Source of the DNA: CBDDKU01 sp965230375
Lineage (GTDB): Bacteria; Bacteroidota; Bacteroidia; Flavobacteriales_D; Cryomorphaceae
Length of the DNA stretch: 64,000 nt
Direction of reading: 5' to 3'
NCBI GenBank assembly: GCA_965230375.1
Contig: CBDDKU010000005.1
Location: 40,485 to 104,484, forward strand
The position numbers and the translations under genes were made by a program. This document shows positions 43,879 through 51,057 of the stretch, piece after piece (positions within the stretch are counted from its first letter, which is position 1; every line of letters begins with the position of its first letter). A model generated the notes under the pieces. It worked only from the letters and a program-made list of their open reading frames with translations. It was not told where the DNA came from and made no database searches.

Positions 43879-44209
43879 CCGAAAGATCTTTTAAAACTTG
43901 TTGAATAATCGGTTTCTCCAGCAATCGTTTAGTCAAGGCTATTGACCCCAGGGTTAAAATGATTCCGACACCCCCGGCGCAGAGAAACCCTATCGCGAGA
44001 TTTTCGAAATAAGCACCAAAGGCAAATCCTGCAGCGATCAACAATATCAGCACTGTTATCAGCGCGAACATAAACGAAATGCACACAGCTACAGCCCGAC
44101 TTAATACCCGAGTTGAGCGCCGAGCGATGCGGAGCTTGAGAAGCTCCTTCTCATTCTCCGTGTAAAGCTTGATTGCCGCTTTGCCCTCTATGAAGTCATC
44201 CTTCAGCAT
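43865..44209 (-). CDS. Holin-like (phage holin superfamily III type) membrane protein
   Basis: A 114-residue protein with a basic N-terminal helix (ENEKELLKLRIARRSTRVLS) and two membrane helices at about 42-64 and 70-92. It ends in a charged amphipathic tail. The pattern matches the 'putative holin-X / phage holin family' of non-phage bacterial genomes. No phage genes are near, so a lytic role is unlikely; an envelope-stress role is inferred from context. It lies 5 bases after the YtxH gene and overlaps the next gene. Confidence 0.78.
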   Translation of the reverse strand: MLKDDFIEGKAAIKLYTENEKELLKLRIARRSTRVLSRAVAVCISFMFALITVLILLIAAGFAFGAYFENLAIGFLCAGGVGIILTLGSIALTKRLLEKPIIQQVLKDLSDVKL

Positions 44210-44214
44210 TGCGA

Positions 44215-44445
44215 TCAGACTTCCGTTGCATTGGCAACTTTTTCAGCTGCATCATGCATTTTACTTTTCATTTTATCATAGGCATCACTGACTTTATCTT
44301 CAATGGTTTGCTCCATTTCTATAGCCTTTTTCTTCGCCTTTTTTCTCAATTTCTTACCCTGCTTACTGTTGAGGTATAAACCTGCTCCAACTCCTATAGC
44401 AGTTCCTAATAAGAACGTTACGATATCATTGTTTCCTTTACTCAT
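44215..44445 (-). CDS. YtxH-domain protein
   Basis: A 76-residue protein. It has a glycine-rich membrane segment (IVTFLLGTAIGVGAGLYL, about 7-24), then a basic stretch (KQGKKLRKKAKKKAIEMEQ) and an amphipathic helix (SDAYDKMKSKMHDAAEKVAN). This is the YtxH family, general-stress proteins in Bacillus. The ATG at 44445 (MSKGNND) was chosen; an ATG at 44502 would add 19 residues before the membrane segment. It is the first gene of a four-gene operon (YtxH, holin-like, small protein, AI-2E). A sigma-54-like promoter is at 44550-44565. Confidence 0.88.
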   Translation of the reverse strand: MSKGNNDIVTFLLGTAIGVGAGLYLNSKQGKKLRKKAKKKAIEMEQTIEDKVSDAYDKMKSKMHDAAEKVANATEV

Positions 44446-44549
44446 TTTATGTGGTTTTATATGTTTAACAATTGAACCATATGATGCGTCTATTACACTC
44501 ATGATAACAGATTAACACATCTGTCCGTAATCTAATTCGCCTATAGATA

Positions 44550-44565
44550 GGCAATGTTGATGCCT
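44550..44565 (-). promoter_or_regulatory. Sigma-54-like promoter of the YtxH operon
   Basis: The minus strand reads AGGCATCAACATTGCC. GG (44564-44563) and GC (44552-44551) are ten bases apart, and both boxes (GGCAT and TTGC) fit the consensus TGGCAY-N5-TTGC. It is the best-matching of the set. It lies about 105 bases before the ATG, leaving a leader of roughly 95 bases. Confidence 0.65.
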
Positions 44566-44646
44566 AAGCTAGCTTAAAGTCACCAGCCCACAAACACCTA
44601 CATATCAACACCTTAATATAACTTAAAATTTTAGATAAAATAAGAC

Positions 44647-44686
44647 TGTGGACATTTTTACCCATTTCCCACGAGCCTATTCCACA
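44647..44686. promoter_or_regulatory. Cluster of TGTGG half-sites
   Basis: TGTGG at 44647-44651 is followed after eight bases by ACCCA, a degenerate right arm. CCACA at 44682-44686 and CCCACG at 44668-44673 are further half-sites. It lies about 100 bases upstream of the YtxH -12 box, as expected for an activator enhancer. Confidence 0.4.
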
Positions 44687-44712
44687 CAGCAGAATACATT
44701 CTGCACCTCGCG

Positions 44713-44750
44713 AAATAAAAAGCCCCCTTGAGAAAACTCTCAAGGGGGCT
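44713..44750 (-). terminator. Terminator after the coiled-coil lipoprotein gene
   Basis: Thirteen-base-pair perfect stem AGCCCCCTTGAGA / TCTCAAGGGGGCT with a 4-base loop, followed on the minus strand by TTTTATTT. It starts 24 bases after the stop codon. Confidence 0.93.
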
Positions 44751-44773
44751 GGCTGGGCTGGGAAATTAATCTT

Positions 44774-45301
44774 TTAGGCTTCTAATGATTCTAATCTTTC
44801 CTTAAGCTTTTTATACTCTTCTTTAGTCTTATCTTCGAGCTTGTCATAATTATCTTCAATCCAGTCCATTGAGTCTTTCCAGCCATCTTCGATATCGTCT
44901 CCGATGTTTTCGGCTTTATCAGATGTCTGCTCACCTTTCTTGTCCATCCAGTCCTTCAGGTCTTCCATCTTTTGCTCAGCCATTTTATTGAATTCTTTGA
45001 CTTCAGATGAGTTTTTATTCATGGCCTTTTCCATTCGATCATCTAGTTTGTCAAGTTTCAATTCCATTTTGTCATCAAGCTTATCAGCTTTAGACTCAAG
45101 CTTATCTTCGAGCTCGTCATATCGGTCTTGAACGACATCCCAATTTCGGTCTACTGTGTACTCCACGTTTCGTTCAACACTGTCAACGTATGCCTCCAGC
45201 TCATTCATCGATTTTTCAATTTCCTTATCTTTTGAGCTATCGCTACATGCCGTAAATAAAACGATTGTAGCTGCTGCAATGGTGATCATGTGGTTTTTCA
45301 T
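44774..45301 (-). CDS. Coiled-coil lipoprotein
   Basis: A 175-residue lipoprotein from the ATG at 45301 (MKNHMITIAAATIVLFTAC; lipidated Cys near residue 19). The mature part is almost wholly charged coiled coil rich in Asp, Lys, Glu and Leu. Heptad-like units repeat around DDKMELKLDKLDDRMEKAMN and ELEDKLESKADKLDDK, with periodic Trp (DWMDKKGEQ, GWKDSMDWIEDNYDKLE). It may act as a periplasmic strut or peptidoglycan-linked lipoprotein, inferred only from shape. A sigma-54-like promoter is 35 bases before the ATG, and a perfect TGTGG-N8-CCACA site lies about 75 bases further up. Confidence 0.8.
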   Translation of the reverse strand: MKNHMITIAAATIVLFTACSDSSKDKEIEKSMNELEAYVDSVERNVEYTVDRNWDVVQDRYDELEDKLESKADKLDDKMELKLDKLDDRMEKAMNKNSSEVKEFNKMAEQKMEDLKDWMDKKGEQTSDKAENIGDDIEDGWKDSMDWIEDNYDKLEDKTKEEYKKLKERLESLEA

Positions 45302-45334
45302 TTTTCTTTGTTTTGTGTTCTTGCCATACTTAAT

Positions 45335-45350
45335 GGCTAGTTTCAAGCCA
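45335..45350 (-). promoter_or_regulatory. Sigma-54-like promoter of the lipoprotein gene
   Basis: The minus strand reads TTGGCTTGAAACTAGCC, with GG-N10-GC spacing and the GC 35 bases before the ATG, the same distance as for csbD. TGGC fits the -24 box; the -12 box TAGC differs at one base. Confidence 0.5.
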
Positions 45351-45400
45351 ATATTTTAACCGTTGATATACAGTACTTTACAAATACATCAATTCAAGAG

Positions 45401-45418
45401 TGTGGAATTAAAGCCACA
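45401..45418. promoter_or_regulatory. TGTGG-N8-CCACA inverted repeat
   Basis: Perfect 5-bp arms around AATTAAAG. A second TGTGG follows at 45424-45428 with CCCGA eight bases on. It lies 65-80 bases upstream of the lipoprotein -12 box and just past the end of the kinase gene, so it is a candidate enhancer for the NtrC-type regulator. Confidence 0.55.
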
Positions 45419-45470
45419 GTGAATGTGGATAGGCATCCCGATGCTCGTTCAATTCGGGTTAAAATCGTTT

Positions 45471-46928
45471 TCAGGAGGACTGAAGCGGAAGGTAAATTGT
45501 GAAAATGGAGCCCTTGCCTTTTTCACTTTCAACGTTTATTTCCCCACCGTGCTCTGAAATGATCGTTTGAGTAGATGTGAGCCCGAGCCCCACACCCCCA
45601 GGCTTATTTGTAAAGAAAGGGTCGAACAGAGACTCAACCTGACTCTCTTCCATGCCCACACCATTGTCTTCAACTTCAAAACAGAAGAATGCTCCATCAA
45701 TATAGGTGCGGCAGGTGACCAGCTTCCGCCCCTTATCCATACTCTCCAAGGCGTTAGTCAGCAAATTGGTAAGTGCTATTTTTAGCTTCTCTTTATCTCC
45801 AACCAGCTTGATCGATGCATATTTGAACTCCTTTCGAACTTCTACCCCTTCCAGTCTCGATCGATCGATAATTTCATCTACAATCTGATTTGAGAGCTCC
45901 ACTACATCAAATTCCAGTTTATCGAATACTTGCTGCTCGGATGAACGAAGTAGTTGACTGAGAATATTTTCAATCCGATCTGTGCAACGCTGCACTATAT
46001 CGAAGTAGAGCCCCAGGTGATCATTCCCCTCTGTTTCTGCTCGCAATTGGTCAATAGCGAGATTAACATTCGTCAAAGGGTTCCGAATTTCATGAGCCAT
46101 TGTCCTCGCCAACTTATAAGTGGTCGCAATTTTATCCGATTTCTTCTTTATCGCTTTTATGCGCTCTTCATGCGAGATGTTGGAAAGTGTCCCGTGATAA
46201 GCAGAAACGCTTGATTCAACAACGCCATTTGTCATGACGGATTCTGAGATTGGAGACAAGCTTAATCGTCCGAGAAAACTAATCTTCGAACCCGATGAGC
46301 TATACTTTACTTTGAGATCTGTAGCATGCGAAAGCCCTTGCTCAACCTTGGCTCTGAGCTCTTCACGCTTGGTTTCATCAGCTACAAAAGCTAAAATGCT
46401 TTCACCAAATGCTTCTTTTCTAGAAAGATTAAAATTGTCGAGAAAGGCATCGTTTACTCCGGTGATTGCCAAGTCCTTGTTCAGAAAGAATGCTGGCTCA
46501 CCGGAGTTATAAAAGAGTGAAGCATATCGCTTTCTCTGCTGCTCAAGTTCCAATTTCAGCTTGGCAGTTTCCATTGCGTAGGTCAACGTGTTGTGCAATC
46601 CGGCAGCTTGGATTCGGTCTTTAATCAAAAAGTCTGTGGCGATTGATTTCACTGTCAGGTATTCCTGGCCATCCTTGGGATCATCATTCATTACCAGGAT
46701 GATTGGGCGAGGGTCTAGAACTTGCTGAATTTTCTCTAATTCAGACCATTTATCATCAGATAGCATGTTCTCGTCAAGGATTGCAATGGCACTATCTGAA
46801 ACGCCTTCATCAACCTTGTCAAAATGTGAAGTTGCGTACTTGTCCTCCCACTTACTCATCAGGAGACCATTTATTTCATTTGCAAAATCGATTGATGGAC
46901 TCAGGATGAGTACGTTGAGCTTATTCAT
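45471..46928 (-). CDS. Soluble PAS-domain histidine kinase
   Basis: A 485-residue cytoplasmic kinase without membrane helices. Residues 1-120 form a receiver-like domain (LNVLILSPSIDFANEIN, AIAILDENMLSDDKW) with a possible phosphoacceptor but atypical surroundings. A coiled linker is followed by a PAS domain (about 138-250: LFYNSGEPAFFLNKDLAITGVND in part). The HisKA domain has His279 in ARTMAHEIRNPLTNVN. The HATPase has N box LTNALES, G1 DNGVGMEE and G2 GGVGLGLTSTQTII, an NtrB-like organisation. Its ATG overlaps the stop of the sigma-54 activator by 4 bases, so it is the probable partner kinase. Confidence 0.93.
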   Translation of the reverse strand: MNKLNVLILSPSIDFANEINGLLMSKWEDKYATSHFDKVDEGVSDSAIAILDENMLSDDKWSELEKIQQVLDPRPIILVMNDDPKDGQEYLTVKSIATDFLIKDRIQAAGLHNTLTYAMETAKLKLELEQQRKRYASLFYNSGEPAFFLNKDLAITGVNDAFLDNFNLSRKEAFGESILAFVADETKREELRAKVEQGLSHATDLKVKYSSSGSKISFLGRLSLSPISESVMTNGVVESSVSAYHGTLSNISHEERIKAIKKKSDKIATTYKLARTMAHEIRNPLTNVNLAIDQLRAETEGNDHLGLYFDIVQRCTDRIENILSQLLRSSEQQVFDKLEFDVVELSNQIVDEIIDRSRLEGVEVRKEFKYASIKLVGDKEKLKIALTNLLTNALESMDKGRKLVTCRTYIDGAFFCFEVEDNGVGMEESQVESLFDPFFTNKPGGVGLGLTSTQTIISEHGGEINVESEKGKGSIFTIYLPLQSS

Positions 46929-48301
46929 GAATTCTGGATATCGAACTGCTTGAGCTTATTGTAAAGAGTTTTCCTATCGATGTTCAGGATCTTCGCGGCT
47001 TTTGACTTGTTGTTTCCCGTTTGCTCCAAAACGCTCAGAATGCGATCTCGCTCGGCATGATGGGCGACGCTCTTTAATGAATCATCTCCCAAATCAGCAT
47101 CGCTTCTGAGTCCGTACCTAATCTCTTCAGGTAGAACATCTATTTGCATTTCTGCGCCTTGTGTGAGCAGAACACCGCGCTTAATGACATTCTTGAGTTC
47201 CCGAAGGTTCCCAGGCCAGGAATAGGCCTTGAACTTTTCAAGCACTTCATCACTGATGCGCTCTACATTGCGGTTGAGCTGCTCATTGGCCTGCTGAATA
47301 AACCGGTCGACGAAAAACACTAAGTCAGTCTTTCGGTTTCGAAGCGGGCTGAGGCTTAAACTGAATTCGTTGATACGATAATAAAGGTCTTCTCGGAATT
47401 TTCCTTCGTGAACCGCTGCTTTCAAATTCTCATTAGTCGCGGCCAGGATGCGCACATCTACTTCAATGTCTTTGCTCCCACCGAGTTTGGTAAATTTCCT
47501 TTCCTGAAGTACTCGTAATAGTTTTAGTTGAATCTCATAACTCAAGTTTCCGATTTCATCCAGAAACAAAGTACCCCCATCAGCTAGTTTGAATTTTCCA
47601 TCGCGAGCACTTACTGCCCCAGTAAAAGCCCCTTTTTCATGACCAAAAAACTCGCTACCGGCAATGTCTTTAGGGAGTGCTCCACAATCAATTGCTATGA
47701 AAGGCTTATTGGCTCTTTTACTTAGTTGATGAATCTCCTTGGCCACAAATTCTTTCCCTGTTCCAGTTTCACCTTGAATCAAAACAGACATGGGCGTGGG
47801 CGCCACGATTTCCATGTTCTTGTATATATTCTGTGCTTCCAGACTTTCGCCTTTATAGTATGGGGACTCCACTTTCTTGGAGTTCGACTTCGTTTTTGCA
47901 ACAGCTTTTGATTGGACGGTAACAGGTGTTTGTACCGCATTCAAGGCATCTTGAATGGTATTGAGTATTTCTTCTGGATAAAGCGGCTTGGTAACATAGT
48001 CGTACGCACCAAACTTGATGACTTCTACCGCCATTCGAATATCCGAGTAGCCGGTGATAACTACCACCGAGACAGTAGGGTGAGCAGCCTTGATCTCTTT
48101 TAATAAATCAAGCCCATTTTTATCTGGTAAACGAAAGTCGGTTAAAACTAAATCGAATGCTTTTTTAGAAAGCGCTCTCAGTCCTTCGCTCCCATTGTGG
48201 GCGGTTTCAACTTCGTATCCCTTCCGCTCCAGAAACCCTTTCAAAAGGGTGCAAATATCGATTTCGTCATCGATGACGAGGATGCTTCTTTTCGTTTCCA
48301 T
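46925..48301 (-). CDS. Sigma-54-dependent NtrC-family response regulator
   Basis: A 458-residue activator. The receiver domain (1-120) has phosphoacceptor Asp55 in LVLTDFRLPD. The AAA+ domain (about 145-385) has Walker A GETGTGKE at 177-184, the sigma-54-contacting GAFTGA loop at 224-229, and Walker B GGTLFLDEIGNL at about 242-253. The C-terminal Fis-type helix-turn-helix (NNKSKAAKILNIDRKTLYNKL) is at about 430-452. All elements for ATP-driven activation of sigma-54 RNA polymerase are intact. It is in an operon with a stand-alone receiver upstream and a kinase downstream. Candidate targets with GG-N10-GC promoters flank it. Confidence 0.96.
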   Translation of the reverse strand: METKRSILVIDDEIDICTLLKGFLERKGYEVETAHNGSEGLRALSKKAFDLVLTDFRLPDKNGLDLLKEIKAAHPTVSVVVITGYSDIRMAVEVIKFGAYDYVTKPLYPEEILNTIQDALNAVQTPVTVQSKAVAKTKSNSKKVESPYYKGESLEAQNIYKNMEIVAPTPMSVLIQGETGTGKEFVAKEIHQLSKRANKPFIAIDCGALPKDIAGSEFFGHEKGAFTGAVSARDGKFKLADGGTLFLDEIGNLSYEIQLKLLRVLQERKFTKLGGSKDIEVDVRILAATNENLKAAVHEGKFREDLYYRINEFSLSLSPLRNRKTDLVFFVDRFIQQANEQLNRNVERISDEVLEKFKAYSWPGNLRELKNVIKRGVLLTQGAEMQIDVLPEEIRYGLRSDADLGDDSLKSVAHHAERDRILSVLEQTGNNKSKAAKILNIDRKTLYNKLKQFDIQNS

Positions 48302-48340
48302 TATTCTGATTCTGTCTGTCTGGGTTAAATGTCGTCGGGA

Positions 48341-48721
48341 CTAGGCGTCGGTTACGACATTTAATATCTGAGCTTTATTGAAGGGCTTGGCAATTAAAAA
48401 ATCGACTTCGCTCTGTTCTACTTTGTCTATTAGTTTTTTGTCTTTTTGAGCAGTAATTACTGCTATGCAAGGATCGTATTCCAAATTGTTTATGAAAGGT
48501 AGTAAGTCCAGACCAAATTCGTTGGATAGATTAAGATCTAAAAAAATGACAAAGTATTTATCTTCTTCGAGAGCTAATTTTGCCTGAGCTAGGGTTTGAA
48601 CGGCAGTCACTGCATATCCTTCTGAAACAAGAAGCATTTTCATCAAAAAACCGATATCTCTCTCGTCATCTACAACGAGTACCTTCTTCTCTTCCACATA
48701 TTCTGGCTTCACCATTTGCAT
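48341..48721 (-). CDS. Stand-alone receiver domain protein
   Basis: A 126-residue single receiver domain. Phosphoacceptor Asp62 lies in FLDLNLSNEFGLDL, the acidic pocket is DDERD at 18-22, and Lys is in IAKPFNKAQI. It has no output domain, so it may shuttle phosphate or bind a partner. It is 39 bases upstream of the NtrC-type regulator on the same strand. The three-gene operon (receiver, activator, soluble kinase) resembles a small phosphorelay in which the degenerate N-terminal receiver of the kinase could also take part. Confidence 0.9.
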   Translation of the reverse strand: MQMVKPEYVEEKKVLVVDDERDIGFLMKMLLVSEGYAVTAVQTLAQAKLALEEDKYFVIFLDLNLSNEFGLDLLPFINNLEYDPCIAVITAQKDKKLIDKVEQSEVDFLIAKPFNKAQILNVVTDA

Positions 48722-48988
48722 TCTTACTTACTTATATCCATAATCCTTTGCTAGCACTTGTGAAATTATTATGCCAAGAGCGGATGACCAAAATTTCTCT
48801 AGCGAATCTTTAAAGAACTTTTATCCCATATGCTGAAATGTTTGAGTATGTAGCCCAATCCTTGCACAAAGTCAACTACCTGAAGTGAGAGTGGAATTCC
48901 CAAACGACTTCAATTTTTTTTGGTCACTAGTACTATTCCATCAACCCCTGTTCAGCTTAATACGACTTGTGAAAGATTGACCCCAAAT

Positions 48989-49007
48989 TGTGGGGAATAT
49001 TCCCACA
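48989..49007. promoter_or_regulatory. TGTGG-N9-CCACA palindrome
   Basis: TGTGG and CCACA flank a nine-base, self-complementary core around AATATT. The spacer is one base longer than in the other copies. It lies 82 bases before the MscS copy 3 ATG and may bind the NtrC-type regulator. Confidence 0.5.
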
Positions 49008-49048
49008 CCTTTGAGTAATGATGATTGAAAAAAGTACCCTATTAAGAC

Positions 49049-49064
49049 TGGCTCAATTATTTCA
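49049..49064 (+). promoter_or_regulatory. Weak sigma-54-like promoter of mscS copy 3
   Basis: TGGCTCAATTATTTCA has a good -24 box (TGGC), but the -12 box is TTTC rather than TTGC, breaking the invariant GC. The position 28 bases before the ATG and the palindrome upstream keep it as a weak candidate. Confidence 0.25.
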
Positions 49065-49090
49065 TAAATGTTGACACACAACAAATAAAT

Positions 49091-50002
49091 ATGGATAGCA
49101 ACTTAAAGGAAATAACAGAAATCGTTCTTGACAAACTCCGCGGATGGCTAGAAACGGGGATTGACCTACTTCCAAACTTTGCTCTAGCCTTAATTGTATT
49201 AATTGCCGGGTACTTTGCCGCAAAGTTTTCATCAAAGTATGGTAAGAAGTACCTCACGCATGTCGTTCGAAATAAGACTATTGGAAACTTCATTGGCAAA
49301 CTACTCTTCATCGCCGTGTTCGTGCTTGTGGGGGTTCTTGCTTTGTCTGTGATGAACCTAGACAAAACTATATCATCTATTCTAGCAGGGTTGGGTATCG
49401 CTGGATTGGCTCTCGGATTTGCCTTTCAAGATACGGCTGCCAATCTGATGTCGGGTGTGTACATATCCTTCAAACAGCCTCTTGCCTTAGGAGACATTAT
49501 TCAAACAAAAGACGGACACATGGGAGAAGTAATGGACATAAACCTACGCGTTACCAAGCTCAAATTATTCGACGGACCAATCGTGTTTATCCCAAACAAA
49601 CACCTTTTTCAAGATTACTTTATAAACTACACTGAGCCTGGAAAGAGAAGACTGGATCTGGACTGTGGCGTGACGTACAACGCTGACCTCGAAGAAGTGG
49701 AGCGTGTGGCAATTAAGGCTCTTGAAGGCATAGAACACCGGTCAGAATCGGATGATGTAACTGTGCACTGGAAGGAATTCGGTAGTAGCTCTATTAATTT
49801 CTCAGTCCATGTTTGGATGAAATACGATCGGAAGCAATCTGACTATATCCAAACGAGAAATGAAGCGATAATTGCTCTGAAGAAGTCATTCGATAAAAAC
49901 GGAATCACCATACCGTTCCCAATTCGCACACTCGATTTTGGAATCGAAGGAGGGCAGCGATTGAGACAAGAACTGAAAGTACTGCAGCTTAATGGAAGTT
50001 AA
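49091..50002 (+). CDS. Mechanosensitive channel, MscS family (copy 3)
   Basis: A 303-residue MscS channel. An N-terminal amphipathic helix precedes membrane helices at about 25-47, 72-92 and 97-122. TM3 is SSILAGLGIAGLALGFAFQD, the family's Gly/Ala pattern. The beta-domain has KQPLALGDIIQTKDGHMGEV, the vestibule VFIPNKHLFQDYFINYTE, and the end SFDKNGITIPFPIRTLDFG. It is closer to copy 1 than to copy 2 in its C-terminal motif. Its position beside the NtrC-type operon and the palindrome suggests regulated expression under stress. Confidence 0.93.
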   Translation: MDSNLKEITEIVLDKLRGWLETGIDLLPNFALALIVLIAGYFAAKFSSKYGKKYLTHVVRNKTIGNFIGKLLFIAVFVLVGVLALSVMNLDKTISSILAGLGIAGLALGFAFQDTAANLMSGVYISFKQPLALGDIIQTKDGHMGEVMDINLRVTKLKLFDGPIVFIPNKHLFQDYFINYTEPGKRRLDLDCGVTYNADLEEVERVAIKALEGIEHRSESDDVTVHWKEFGSSSINFSVHVWMKYDRKQSDYIQTRNEAIIALKKSFDKNGITIPFPIRTLDFGIEGGQRLRQELKVLQLNGS

Positions 50003-50054
50003 TATTACGCTATGAACCAAAGTAGACTTAACCTAGCGGTGAGTCCAAAAACAA

Positions 50055-50087
50055 AAAGACTACTCAAGTGAGTAGTCTTTTCTTTTT
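50055..50087 (+). terminator. Terminator after mscS copy 3
   Basis: AAAGACTACT / AGTAGTCTTT stem (ten pairs, six-base loop CAAGTG), then TCTTTTT. The left side is A-rich, so it may also stop the convergent DUF1328 transcript. Confidence 0.92.
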
Positions 50088-50109
50088 AGATCAACTTAAC
50101 CTTTAGGCT

Positions 50110-50268
50110 CTAACCGGCTAAGTTCATAATCAAGGATACAATAAGCACGATAACGAAAATGTAGAACAAGAGCTTAGCAATCTTAGCAAAGCCTTGTGAA
50201 ACATTACCAAATCCGAGTATTCCAAATAATATTGACAGCAATGCTGCCGCGATAATCCATCCAATCAT
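50110..50268 (-). CDS. DUF1328 small membrane protein
   Basis: A 52-residue inner-membrane protein from the ATG at 50268 (MIGWIIAAALLSILFGILGF). Two hydrophobic helices (about 2-20 and 31-50) flank a short loop, the full DUF1328 pattern. An ATG at 50304 would add 12 residues not typical of the family. These proteins are often stress-induced and found with CsbD, as here. A TGTGG half-site lies about 60 bases upstream at 50329, but no sigma-54 promoter with correct spacing was found. Confidence 0.88.
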   Translation of the reverse strand: MIGWIIAAALLSILFGILGFGNVSQGFAKIAKLLFYIFVIVLIVSLIMNLAG

Positions 50269-50354
50269 TTTTCTGGGTTTAAGTGGTTTATTAATCAATG
50301 CCAATAATCGTACCGTCCAGCATCAAACTGTGGCGCACGCGAATATTCTCGATA

Positions 50355-50388
50355 GAAAAAGCCCCCTGACATAAATGTCGAGAGGGCT
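50355..50388 (-). terminator. Terminator after the beta-barrel protein gene
   Basis: On the minus strand AGCCCTCTCGACAT / ATGTCAGGGGGCT forms a long stem with small mismatches followed by TTTTTC. It lies 24 bases after the stop of the 50413-51057 gene. Confidence 0.85.
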
Positions 50389-50412
50389 CTCGGTTACAAC
50401 AGCGTAAAGATT

Positions 50413-51057
50413 TTACTTATCGTAATCCCCTAATCTCAAGGCAACATATGCTTGAACTGTTCTGTTCTGTCCATCTCCAATGAACGTTTCTGCTTCATTG
50501 GAGTCTTCTACATTGACCAAACCGTGCGAGTATCTCGCTCCAACTTGAAGAGCATTAAAATTCAAGGCCAGACCCGCAGCTAGACCATAATCCACGCTTC
50601 TAAAGTAATCCTGGTCAAGTTCTTCGGTCTCTTCGTATTCGCTTCCCAAAAAAGTGCCTTCTACGTCATAGCTTGCTGTAGAGAGAAAAGCGATATACGG
50701 CCCAAAGTTAACTTGAGCCACATCGCCAATGTTGAGTACCCCAAGTAATGGAACTTCAATGTAGTTGAGATTAAGGTTTGATTCTCCTTCACTATTGAGA
50801 AGGTCGTTCTCATATGTAGTCTTCGTTCCTTTGGTTGAGTAAAGAACCTCGGGCTGCAGGGAAATAGTCTCTGAAACAGGAATATTGAAGAATAGTCCAG
50901 CGTGATAGCCGAGTCTCATATCACTTTCTGCATCTTCTACGTCCGACAAATTGAGGGTCGTGAAATTTAACCCACCTTTAAATCCAAGGTGCTGGGCGCA
51001 AGCAGGTGCAGCCGACATGAATGTCATAATTGTTAAAACTGTAAATATCTTTTTCAT
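50413..51057 (-). CDS. Outer membrane beta-barrel protein (PorT-like fold)
   Basis: A 214-residue exported protein with signal MKKIFTVLTIMTFMSAAPACA and an eight-stranded beta-barrel of the OMP_b-brl_2 type. Strands include HLGFKGGLNFTTLNLSD, YHAGLFFNIPVSETISLQPEVLYS (in two parts), LNYIEVPLLGVLNI, FGPYIAFL and VGARYSHGLVNVED. The last strand ends QAYVALRLGDYDK. The position of a barrel in the outer membrane is clear, but its role is not. An ACTGTGG-N8-CCACAGT site lies about 130 bases upstream of the ATG, linking it to the stress regulon. Confidence 0.82.
   Translation of the reverse strand: MKKIFTVLTIMTFMSAAPACAQHLGFKGGLNFTTLNLSDVEDAESDMRLGYHAGLFFNIPVSETISLQPEVLYSTKGTKTTYENDLLNSEGESNLNLNYIEVPLLGVLNIGDVAQVNFGPYIAFLSTASYDVEGTFLGSEYEETEELDQDYFRSVDYGLAAGLALNFNALQVGARYSHGLVNVEDSNEAETFIGDGQNRTVQAYVALRLGDYDK

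Larger units (their letters stand above)
44446..44773. other. Regulatory gap (328 bases) upstream of the YtxH operon
   Basis: No gene is visible. The stretch contains the YtxH sigma-54-like promoter, three TGTGG-type half-sites and the terminator of the coiled-coil lipoprotein gene, each listed separately. The remainder is AT-rich without other repeats. Confidence 0.7.
48722..49090. other. Intergenic region between divergent receiver and mscS genes
   Basis: A 369-base gap with no gene. It holds a near-perfect TGTGG...CCACA palindrome at 48989-49007 that overlaps a CCCCA-AATTG-TGGGG inverted repeat, plus a weak sigma-54-like promoter at 49049. No clear promoter of the receiver operon was found. 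Confidence 0.65.

Noticed and set aside
43865..44209. Prophage remnant suggested by a holin-like protein
   Set aside because: No other phage gene is near; the neighbours are stress and membrane genes, and this family is common outside phages.
50300..50314. Possible sigma-54 promoter of the DUF1328 gene
   Set aside because: GG and GC are 11 bases apart, not 10, and the -12 box is TTGGC. Spacing is critical, so it was not called.
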